In this document: positions 1 to 5,376 of the stretch, in pieces
How the letters are laid out: each line of letters begins with the position of its first letter
Position numbering within the stretch: the stretch's first letter is position 1
Origin: Clostridia bacterium
Lineage (GTDB): Bacteria; Bacillota; Clostridia; HGM11514
DNA length: 5,376 nucleotides
Direction: 5' to 3'
Assembly: GCA_900757255.1 (NCBI GenBank)
Contig: CAAENE010000175.1
Span: 1 to 5,376 of the forward strand
Position numbers and translations under genes: made by a program
The notes under the pieces: model-generated
The model's input: only the letters and a program-made list of their open reading frames with translations
What the model was told of the DNA's origin: nothing
Databases searched by the model: none

Positions 1-191
1 CGATCATCTTTTTTGGATTTAGGCGGTTTGGTTTTGCAGTCATCTGGATTTTGCTGATGATTGTATTTATCTGCCTTACGATACTCGAATTTTATAAAGT
101 GGATAAAAAAGCAGCCTATTTATTAATACCATATTTATTATGGACCTTGTTTGCAACCTATCTGACGGTTTACATCTGGCTTGCAAATTGA
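1..191 (+). CDS. tspO: TspO/MBR family (tryptophan-rich sensory) membrane protein, C-terminal part
   Basis: Partial gene cut by the left edge. The first whole codon is at base 3 and the TGA stop is at 189-191, so 62 codons remain of a family that usually has about 150-160. The fragment opens with IIFFGFRRFGFAVIW, continues through a hydrophobic helix, a short polar turn (EFYKVDKKAA), and ends in a second helix with YLLIPYLLWTLFATYL and a terminal LAN. The PYLLW...FA.YL pattern followed by an Asn near the C-terminus is the family hallmark. The visible part corresponds to the last two of five membrane helices. TspO proteins are integral membrane proteins that bind porphyrins and other hydrophobic ligands; in bacteria they are linked to tetrapyrrole and stress responses, though the physiological role is unsettled. 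A terminator directly follows, so the gene probably ends its own transcription unit and is not part of the downstream operon. Family assignment is firm; exact function is not. Confidence 0.88.
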   Translation, partial: IIFFGFRRFGFAVIWILLMIVFICLTILEFYKVDKKAAYLLIPYLLWTLFATYLTVYIWLAN

Positions 192-196
192 TTGAT

Positions 197-228
197 ATGT
201 TCCCGGCCGCGGCTGGGAACATGTTTTC
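197..228 (+). terminator. Rho-independent terminator after tspO
   Basis: Arms ATGTTCCC (197-204) and GGGAACAT (215-222) are perfect complements. The stem continues inward with a G-U pair (205/214) and GC pairs (206-207/212-213), closing on a CGCG loop (208-211). It is followed by GTTTTC (223-228), a short T-run. It starts 5 bases after the tspO stop codon. Because the arms are symmetric, the reverse strand would lack an equally good T-run, so it most likely works for + strand transcription. Confidence 0.82.
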
Positions 229-234
229 ATTTAT

Positions 235-264
235 AGAGGTTATCATATGAAAGGGGGAATATGA
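235..264 (+). promoter_or_regulatory. Possible five-codon leader minigene (MKGGI) ahead of the HAD gene
   Basis: AGAGG at 235-239 lies 7 bases before an ATG at 247-249. That ATG opens a reading frame M-K-G-G-I ending at TGA 262-264. The stop overlaps the two tandem ATG codons of the HAD gene, sharing base 264 with the second one (TGATG), an arrangement typical of stop/restart translational coupling. The HAD ribosome binding site (251-257) lies inside the mini-frame. All of this is visible, but such a short frame can easily arise by chance, so real translation is uncertain. Confidence 0.25.
251..257 (+). promoter_or_regulatory. Ribosome binding site of the HAD gene (decides the start)
   Basis: AAGGGGG matches the consensus AAGGAGG with one position that can still pair by G-U. 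It ends 3 bases before the ATG at 261 but 6 bases before the ATG at 264. The usual spacing of about 5-9 bases therefore favours 264 as the start. Confidence 0.75.
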
Positions 265-932
265 TGCGCTATTGTGCCTGGATATTCGACTTTGATTACA
301 CGCTTGCCGATTCGACAGACGGGATTGTGGAGTGCTTTTGGTATGCTTTTGAAAAATTGGGACTGAATAGGCCGGACAGAGCGGCGGTTGTAAGGACGAT
401 TGGTTCCACCCTTCACGATTCCTTTATCATGCTGACTGAAAGCGATGATATCGAATTAAACGATGCGTTTAAAAAACTTTTTATCTCTCGTGCGGATAAA
501 ATTATGACGGAAAAGACAAAACTATTTTCGGATACGATTCCAACCTTACAGTTTTTAAAACAAAGCGGCTGCAAAACAGGTATCGTGACGACAAAGTTCA
601 GGTACAGGATTGAAGACGCCCTGAGAAAATATGAGATAACGCATCTCATTGACGGAATTGTAGGAATAGAAGATGTTGAAAGAGAAAAACCGGACCCGGA
701 AGGCTTAAATGGTTTAATCCATACATTGGCTGTTTCCAAAGAATCGGTATTATATGTTGGAGATACTGTTATTGACGCGCAGACGGCAGACAATGCAGGT
801 GTGGATTTTGGAGCCGTTACCAGCGGCGTGACCGGAAAAGATATATTTTTTGATTACCCGCATCAATATATTTGTAAAAATTTATCTGAATTAATGCAAG
901 AGGTGAAGAAAGACGATGGAATATCGTTATGA
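264..932 (+). CDS. HAD-superfamily hydrolase, phosphoglycolate phosphatase-like
   Basis: Predicted soluble phosphatase of 222 residues, a normal size for the PGP/beta-phosphoglucomutase-like HAD branch with a helical cap inserted after motif I. Numbering is from the ATG at 264; the in-frame ATG at 261 would add one Met but sits too close to the ribosome binding site. Motif I is DFDYTLADS with nucleophile D9 and acid/base D11. The cap spans about residues 15-85. Motif II is GIVTTK (T109 or T110), motif III is K142 in KPDPEG, and motif IV is GDTVIDAQTADNAG with metal-binding D167 and D171. All catalytic residues are present, so it should be active. The natural substrate cannot be read from the sequence; 2-phosphoglycolate, sugar phosphates and nucleotides are all possible for this group. 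Motif I has Tyr where DxDGT enzymes have Gly, a variant I associate with Bacillota members. The 3' end overlaps the PHP gene by 17 bases, indicating co-transcription and probable translational coupling. Confidence 0.9.
   Translation: MRYCAWIFDFDYTLADSTDGIVECFWYAFEKLGLNRPDRAAVVRTIGSTLHDSFIMLTESDDIELNDAFKKLFISRADKIMTEKTKLFSDTIPTLQFLKQSGCKTGIVTTKFRYRIEDALRKYEITHLIDGIVGIEDVEREKPDPEGLNGLIHTLAVSKESVLYVGDTVIDAQTADNAGVDFGAVTSGVTGKDIFFDYPHQYICKNLSELMQEVKKDDGISL
900..906 (+). promoter_or_regulatory. Ribosome binding site of the PHP gene, inside the HAD gene
   Basis: GAGGTGA matches the extended consensus GGAGGTGA apart from its first base and lies within the last codons of the HAD gene. The distance from GAGG to the ATG at 916 is 12 bases, somewhat long. 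The PHP frame has an in-frame stop (TGA 904-906) just upstream, so no earlier start is possible and 916 is the first ATG. Ribosomes finishing the HAD gene at 932 may help initiation. Confidence 0.55.
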
Positions 933-1581
933 TTTGCATGTGCATACCAGCGAGGTGAGCGCCTGCGGCAGTATCCCGGCAAAAGAAGTCGTTCGGCTTT
1001 ATCATCAGGCGGGATATGACGGGCTGGTTATCACAGATCATTATGCTGATTATTTTTTTCAGAAAATGCCAAATTTAAGTTGGGAAGATAAGTTGAGCCG
1101 ATATTTGGCTGGATATGAAATTGCAAAAGACGCCGCTAAAAATTGCGGACTGTCTATCTTTTTAGGCATGGAGCTAAGGCTATCCGGACCGGTTCCGAAT
1201 GAATACCTGATCTTTGGAATCGACACTGAATTTTTGCTGCGGAAAAAAGAACTGTATCAAATGGAACTGCCCGAAGTACGCGGTCTTGTGCATGACAGCC
1301 GCGGTCTGCTGTTCCAGGCACATCCTTTCCGAAAAGGTATGCAGCAGCGTCCCGGAGAGGTAGATGGCTTGGAGGTGTTTAATGGAAATCAACGGCATAA
1401 TTCGCATAATGATTTATCTTATCAATTGGCCAAAACAAAAAATCTTCTGATGTGTTCTGGTTCCGACTTCCATGAACTGGAGGATTTAGCTGTGGGAGGA
1501 ATCATTACAAAAGAGCGGATAACCAACTCTGCGCAATTGGTAAAAGCCTTGAAAAATCAGGAATTCACCCTCATAAAATAA
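916..1581 (+). CDS. PHP-domain metal-dependent phosphoesterase
   Basis: A 221-residue single-domain PHP protein, probably cytoplasmic, with no signal peptide or membrane helix. PHP enzymes use a cluster of two or three metal ions to hydrolyse phosphoesters; relatives include the TrpH/RNase AM group, histidinol phosphatase HisK and the DNA polymerase PHP domain. Motifs in order: DLHVHT (H8, H10), ITDH (D41, H42), GMELRL (E86), QAHPFR (H136), GLEVFNGN (E153, N156) and SGSDFHE (D184, H186). These supply most of the metal ligands, so activity is likely. The usual Asp or His that follows the HxH motif (SDG in many relatives) is replaced here by Ala-Cys-Gly (C17). The length is short for HisK, and there are no DNA polymerase parts, so a stand-alone phosphoesterase of unknown substrate is the safest call. 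It overlaps the HAD gene by 17 bases and lies 49 bases before the glucan synthase gene, so all three are probably one transcript. Confidence 0.88.
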   Translation: MEYRYDLHVHTSEVSACGSIPAKEVVRLYHQAGYDGLVITDHYADYFFQKMPNLSWEDKLSRYLAGYEIAKDAAKNCGLSIFLGMELRLSGPVPNEYLIFGIDTEFLLRKKELYQMELPEVRGLVHDSRGLLFQAHPFRKGMQQRPGEVDGLEVFNGNQRHNSHNDLSYQLAKTKNLLMCSGSDFHELEDLAVGGIITKERITNSAQLVKALKNQEFTLIK

Positions 1582-1592
1582 ACAAAATTGGT

Positions 1593-1672
1593 AAATATTA
1601 ATATCAAATATACGAATGTTGGAGGAATCTATGCAAACGGTTCTGCTCAGTATTTATTTGATATTAATATTT
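1593..1672 (+). repeat. Perfect 18-bp inverted repeat around the glucan synthase start
   Basis: The left arm is 1593-1610 (AAATATTAATATCAAATA) and the right arm is 1655-1672, its exact reverse complement over 18 bases; the match stops on both sides. The 44 bases between them contain the ribosome binding site (1621-1625) and the ATG (1631). The left arm begins 12 bases after the PHP stop codon. The right arm lies in codons 9-14 of the glucan synthase, within its membrane anchor. Each arm carries the self-palindrome ATATTAATAT (1595-1604 and 1661-1670), so the two copies also read as direct repeats with centres 66 bases apart. In RNA it would form a long A-U stem with the start site in the loop; in DNA it could be a pair of protein-binding sites. 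The repeat is certain; its function is unknown. Confidence 0.8.
1621..1625 (+). promoter_or_regulatory. Ribosome binding site of the glucan synthase gene
   Basis: GGAGG (GGAGGA with the next base) lies 5 bases before the ATG at 1631. It is the strongest consensus site in the window and fixes the start of the long reading frame. It lies in the loop of the 18-bp inverted repeat. Confidence 0.85.
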
Positions 1673-4600
1673 TTTATTATCCTTCTTTATCGAAAGCTGC
1701 ACCGGACAAAGGAGGGGAAAATCAAAATATTTGAAGCCCGTCTGAATCACGACGAGCTGCTTTCCTATGCCGAACATCTGTCTCAGAACCATACCTTATC
1801 CAAAAAAGCTGGGAACATCGACCATCTCATGCGCCATTTAGACGGTAATTACCGCTATATTAATGCAACCTATAAGGCGTTGAGCACATCAGAAGTACAG
1901 CGGAGCGTGCCGGCTGCTGAATGGCTGCTGGATAACTTTTATCTGATCGAACAGCAGTATAAAGAAACAAAACAGAATATCAACCGCAAATTTTACCGTG
2001 AACTTCCTATCCTGGACGAGGGTAACTTTGGAGGATATCCGCGTATTTATGCGGTTATCGTGGAATTGCTCAGCCATAATGATTCCAGTGCGGACAAAAA
2101 TATCCTGATAGAATTTTTAAACAGCTATCAAAGCTACGCAACCTTAAAAAATGCAGAAATCTGGGCGATTCCGGTTATTTTAGAAATCGCATTAATTGAG
2201 ATCATTCGCCGTCAGTGTGAATTGATTCGGGAGTCTATGGAAGAATTTGGGCTGGCAGAAGAAATCTTAAAATCCCCGGATGGGGTGGAGGAAGCACTTT
2301 CCAAGTACATTAAAGAAGGGCCGAGCACCTCGCTTTTTGAACATCTTCTGATGCTGATGAAGCGGGACAACAGCGATTATCCGGAGGTCATTTCCGCAAT
2401 TGATGAAAAATTGGAAAGTATCAATATGACAGCCGAAAAGATGATTCGAGCGGAATATTTAAAACAGACTTCCAGACAGATGACAATGGGTAATGCGGTC
2501 ACCTCTATGCGGAATGTGGATTCCATTGACTATGATGAGGTGTTTGAAAATGTGAGCGCTGTAGAAAAAATTTTGATGCAGGATTCTGCTTATGGAAAAA
2601 TGACTGACGAATCCAAGCACTATTACAGGCAGAAGATTGAAAATCTTTCAAAACGATACCATTTCAGTGAATTAGAGGTTACCAAGCGTGCCTATGCTTT
2701 GTCACAGAAAGAAGAGAAGCATATTGGATATTATTTGATTACTCACCCCCTGAATCTGTCGGATGCCGGAGAAACAAATAAGCGGTTTTATTACTTTATC
2801 AATATCGGGGCCACGATTGCAATCAGCATTGCAATCGCTCTGTTGATGCCCGGGTTTGGTTCTGCTGCGGCAGCCTTTTTATTGTCCCTTATTCCGGTCA
2901 GCGAAATTGTCAGAAAGGTCACCGATTATATTGTTATGAAATGCTCCCGCGCTGTCGTTCTGCCTAAAATCGAGCTGGATGATGGGGAAGAGCATCCCGC
3001 ATTTGTTGTCATATCGACCCTTGTACCGGATGAAAAGCGGGTTTTAGAATTGCTGGACCAACTGGAACAGCAGTTTTTACGAAACCGCCAGAAACGGTTT
3101 TATTTTGGGATTTTGGGAGATTTAAAGGACGGAAACGAGGAATTTTCAAAGGACGACGCCGCAATTAAAAATCTGGCCAAAACAAAAATAGACGAATTAA
3201 ATCAAAAGTATGGAAACAGGTTCTTTTTCTTTCTGCGCAAAAGAGTATTTGCCAATGGAAAATGGTCAGGCTGGGAGCGAAAACGCGGCGCCATTGAAGA
3301 ATTTGTCAATTTATTGGGCAAGGATGAACAGACCAGCTTTGATTTTTGTGCCGGCGATATGGATTCTTTGCCGGAAATTGAATATATCATTACTTTGGAC
3401 GCAGATACAGTTTTGCCGCGCGGCGCGGCAAATACAATGGTTGGTGCGATGGTTCATCCGCTGAACCGGCCGGCCATCAGCGGCGGAATTGTGAAAAGCG
3501 GGTATGCACTGCTGCAGCCTCGGGTTGGTATTTCTCTCGAAAGCGCAAATGGTTCCGTTTTTTCGCGTATTTTTGCAGGACAAGGCGGAATCGACCCCTA
3601 TTCAGGAGCGGTCAGTGATGTTTATCAGGATTTATTCGGAGAAGGGATTTTTACCGGGAAAGGAATATTTGATGTATCAGCCTATCGGAGCGTCCTAAGC
3701 GGCAAAATACCGGACAACCGTGTTTTGAGCCACGATCTGCTGGAAGGCTCTTTTCTGCGCGCTGGGCTATTGTCCGATGTTGAAGTCATTGACTCCTATC
3801 CAACCACCTATATTGCATGGTTTGAACGAATGCACCGTTGGATTCGCGGCGACTGGCAGCTATTGCCATACTTTGGTAAAAAAATAACGGATAAAAATGG
3901 GAACCGAATTGAAAATCCGCTGACTTTTCATGCGAAATGGAAAATTTTAGATAATCTGCGAAGAAGCTTGATTTCACCAGTGCTGGCAGTGATATTGTTT
4001 TTGTCCTTCAATCTTTTATCCGGGCATTTCTGGCTTTGGATGATCCTGCTTTTCCTAACCCTTGCATCACCCCTGCTTTTGTCTTCCTTTGACAGCCTGA
4101 TTCTGCGCAATTACCGCTTTTATGGACAAAAGCTGCACGCTACGATTTACTATGGTTTAAAGGGTGCGCTTTATCAATTATTCTATATGATTCTTTTTCT
4201 GGCGCATCAGGCTTGGTTTTCTCTGGACGCTATTGTTCGGACCTTGTACCGGCTAACCATTTCTAAAAAAAATCTGCTGTCCTGGGTGACTGCGGCCGAT
4301 GTTGAAAAAAGGCTGAAAAACACCCTGCAAGGGAGCCTTTTAAAGACCTGGCAGTCAGGTGTTTATGGAATTCTGCTCTTTTTGTGTGCCAGCCAATACC
4401 GCATAATCGCAGCAGTGTTTGGTATTCTGTTTGTATCGATGAGCTGGATTTCCTTTGTCATTAGCAAACCGATACGGCATCATCAAAAATCTGATATAGA
4501 GGATATTATCTATATTCGGAAAACCGCACGTAAAATTTGGCGCTTTTTTGATGATTTCTGCGGAGAATTTGACCATTATCTGCCGCCGGACAATTATCAG

Positions 4601-5376
4601 GAATATCCGCCCAACGGGATTGCACACAGGACCTCTCCAACCAATATCGGAATCTACCTGGCCTCCTGTTTTTGTGCGTATGATATGGGTTATATCAGCA
4701 GAAAAAGACTGATTGAAAAAATTGATCTGACGATAACGACAATTGAACAGATGGAAAAATGGAACGGTCATCTGTATAACTGGTATAATACAAAGAACCT
4801 GCATACGCTTCGCCCGCGGTATATTTCGACCGTGGACAGCGGTAATTTTGTCGGATACCTGATTACCGTATCGGAAGGATTAAAAAGCCTGAGTAAACCG
4901 GATTATACAAAATATCTGCACGGCTTGCTGGATACCGTTAGAATTGAAAGAGAAGAGCTTGAGGGGCTATTCGATGAACTTCCCGAAACGGTAACGGGAC
5001 AAGAGTTTCAGGAATTTATCCATAAACATGCCCAGGCGCTGTCCGAACTGCCGTTATGCCGGGCAATGATAGAGGATTTTCAGGAGGAACTGGCAGACGC
5101 CGCGGTTGATCCGGCAGGTTTGATTGACCGAATCGAAAAATTGATTGACGATACTTCGTTTGGAGTTCTGTATGATGATAAGAGAAAATTGTTTTCCATC
5201 GGATATAACATGGAAGAGGAACGCCTGACAAAATCCTATTATGATCTGCTGGCGTCGGAATGCCGCCAGACCAGCTATATTGCAATTGCAAAAGGCGAGG
5301 TGGAAGGAAAACATTGGTCCATGCTGTCCAGAAGCCTGACCGAGGTGGACCAGTACAGGGGGCTTGTTTCCTGGAC
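1631..5376 (+). CDS. ndvB: Cyclic beta-1,2-glucan synthase (NdvB/ChvB/Cgs type), N-terminal 1248 residues
   Basis: The frame stays open to the right edge; family members commonly run to about 2,700-2,900 residues, so less than half is seen. The enzyme is an inner-membrane protein that polymerises glucose from UDP-glucose into beta-1,2-glucan and cyclises it. Visible parts: a membrane anchor at residues 4-20; a helical region with the family patterns NAVTSMR (288), VSAVEKIL (308) and HIGYYLI (364); and a hydrophobic pair at about 386-427. The GT84 core has ITLDADT with D590 and D592, QPRV (629), DPYSGAVSDVYQD (655-667), GKGIFDV (676-682), SHDLLEG (H701, D702) and HRWIRGDWQ (735-743). Further membrane stretches lie at about 782-819, 840-875 and 911-948. 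The glycoamylase-like (PF10091/GH144-GH189-like) region then starts: RTSPTNIG (1000-1007), GHLYNWY (1046), VDSGN (1068-1072), KLFSIGYN (1186-1193) and YYDLLASE (1203-1210). No frameshift or internal stop is seen. The symbol is by family resemblance; orthology with the rhizobial gene is not shown. Presence of a C-terminal GH94 domain cannot be judged. Confidence 0.88.
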   Translation, partial: MQTVLLSIYLILIFFIILLYRKLHRTKEGKIKIFEARLNHDELLSYAEHLSQNHTLSKKAGNIDHLMRHLDGNYRYINATYKALSTSEVQRSVPAAEWLLDNFYLIEQQYKETKQNINRKFYRELPILDEGNFGGYPRIYAVIVELLSHNDSSADKNILIEFLNSYQSYATLKNAEIWAIPVILEIALIEIIRRQCELIRESMEEFGLAEEILKSPDGVEEALSKYIKEGPSTSLFEHLLMLMKRDNSDYPEVISAIDEKLESINMTAEKMIRAEYLKQTSRQMTMGNAVTSMRNVDSIDYDEVFENVSAVEKILMQDSAYGKMTDESKHYYRQKIENLSKRYHFSELEVTKRAYALSQKEEKHIGYYLITHPLNLSDAGETNKRFYYFINIGATIAISIAIALLMPGFGSAAAAFLLSLIPVSEIVRKVTDYIVMKCSRAVVLPKIELDDGEEHPAFVVISTLVPDEKRVLELLDQLEQQFLRNRQKRFYFGILGDLKDGNEEFSKDDAAIKNLAKTKIDELNQKYGNRFFFFLRKRVFANGKWSGWERKRGAIEEFVNLLGKDEQTSFDFCAGDMDSLPEIEYIITLDADTVLPRGAANTMVGAMVHPLNRPAISGGIVKSGYALLQPRVGISLESANGSVFSRIFAGQGGIDPYSGAVSDVYQDLFGEGIFTGKGIFDVSAYRSVLSGKIPDNRVLSHDLLEGSFLRAGLLSDVEVIDSYPTTYIAWFERMHRWIRGDWQLLPYFGKKITDKNGNRIENPLTFHAKWKILDNLRRSLISPVLAVILFLSFNLLSGHFWLWMILLFLTLASPLLLSSFDSLILRNYRFYGQKLHATIYYGLKGALYQLFYMILFLAHQAWFSLDAIVRTLYRLTISKKNLLSWVTAADVEKRLKNTLQGSLLKTWQSGVYGILLFLCASQYRIIAAVFGILFVSMSWISFVISKPIRHHQKSDIEDIIYIRKTARKIWRFFDDFCGEFDHYLPPDNYQEYPPNGIAHRTSPTNIGIYLASCFCAYDMGYISRKRLIEKIDLTITTIEQMEKWNGHLYNWYNTKNLHTLRPRYISTVDSGNFVGYLITVSEGLKSLSKPDYTKYLHGLLDTVRIEREELEGLFDELPETVTGQEFQEFIHKHAQALSELPLCRAMIEDFQEELADAAVDPAGLIDRIEKLIDDTSFGVLYDDKRKLFSIGYNMEEERLTKSYYDLLASECRQTSYIAIAKGEVEGKHWSMLSRSLTEVDQYRGLVSW
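3412..3432 (+). repeat. GC-rich perfect hairpin inside the glycosyltransferase core
   Basis: TTTGCCGCG (3412-3420) and CGCGGCAAA (3424-3432) are perfect complements around a 3-base centre. It begins just after the codons of the catalytic DAD motif and encodes the stretch around LPRGAAN. The structure is certain. It may simply follow from codon choice for Pro-Arg-Gly-Ala-Ala, and there is no T-run to make it a terminator. Confidence 0.5.

Noticed and set aside
1588..1614. TTGGTA (1588-1593) and TATACG (1609-1614) as a possible sigma-70-type promoter before the glucan synthase gene.
   Set aside because: The spacing is only 15 bases, the -10 matches at four of six positions, and AT-rich sequence gives such matches easily. 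The gap also holds the inverted repeat, which explains its composition better.
1655..1677. Right arm of the inverted repeat followed by a T-run, resembling an intrinsic terminator or attenuator.
   Set aside because: The stem is almost all A-U with a 44-base loop containing the start codon, and it lies inside the coding sequence. Intrinsic terminators need a compact GC-rich stem.
2815..2836. Palindrome GATTGCAATC (2815-2824) with an ATTGCAATC repeat just after it.
   Set aside because: It encodes the Thr-Ile-Ala-Ile-Ser-Ile-Ala-Ile run of a membrane helix; repeated Ile-Ala codons account for it.
4355..4804. A 149-codon reading frame on the minus strand, plus several shorter frames on both strands between 3200 and 5314.
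   Set aside because: They lie inside the large synthase frame, whose conserved motifs run in register throughout. The minus-strand translation shows no recognisable domain and no convincing ribosome binding site.
1631..5376. Alternative reading of the large gene as a cellulose synthase or a plain GT2 glycosyltransferase.
   Set aside because: The N-terminal NAVTSMR/HIGYYLI patterns, the SDVYQD...GKGIFDV and HRWIRGDWQ motifs, and the following glycoamylase-like region together fit the cyclic beta-1,2-glucan synthase architecture. Cellulose synthases lack these and carry a QxxRW motif and often a PilZ domain.
1..5376. Search by eye for CRISPR repeats, insertion sequence ends, transposase, tRNA or phage-like genes.
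   Set aside because: None seen. The window is ordinary tightly packed chromosomal coding sequence on one strand.

Overview
The window reads left to right on the + strand and is almost entirely coding. The proteins look clostridial: a TspO-like membrane protein, a HAD phosphatase of the DFDYT type, a PHP protein with a DLHVHTSEVSACG start, strong AAGGAGG-like ribosome binding sites, and moderate GC with many AAA/GAA/ATT codons. My best guess is a low-to-mid GC Bacillota of class Clostridia (Oscillospiraceae/Ruminococcaceae-like). This rests on protein resemblance and base composition; no marker gene is present.

Layout. Bases 1-191 hold the C-terminal end of a TspO/MBR-family membrane protein, followed by a compact intrinsic terminator (197-228). 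A new transcription unit probably starts after it. It contains a HAD-superfamily phosphatase (264-932, or from 261), a PHP-domain metal-dependent phosphoesterase (916-1581) overlapping it by 17 bases, and, after a 49-base gap, a very large open reading frame that starts at 1631 and is still open at the right edge (1248 codons seen). That last gene matches the NdvB/ChvB/Cgs type of cyclic beta-1,2-glucan synthase. Visible parts are an N-terminal membrane anchor, a helical N-terminal region, a GT84-type glycosyltransferase core with all expected motifs, several membrane segments, and the beginning of the glycoamylase-like cyclisation domain. The rest of that domain and any C-terminal GH94 phosphorylase-like domain would lie beyond the window.

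How they may work together. The large enzyme would polymerise glucose from UDP-glucose into a beta-1,2-glucan and close it into a ring. The two small enzymes are generic phosphatase/phosphoesterase types. Their tight coupling to each other is seen in the sequence, but any role in glucan metabolism is only inferred from position.

The most notable non-coding signal is a perfect 18-bp inverted repeat (1593-1610 and 1655-1672). It flanks the ribosome binding site and start codon of the glucan synthase gene, with its right arm inside the coding sequence. I saw no tRNA, rRNA, CRISPR, insertion sequence or attachment site, and there is no non-coding stretch longer than about 70 bases.
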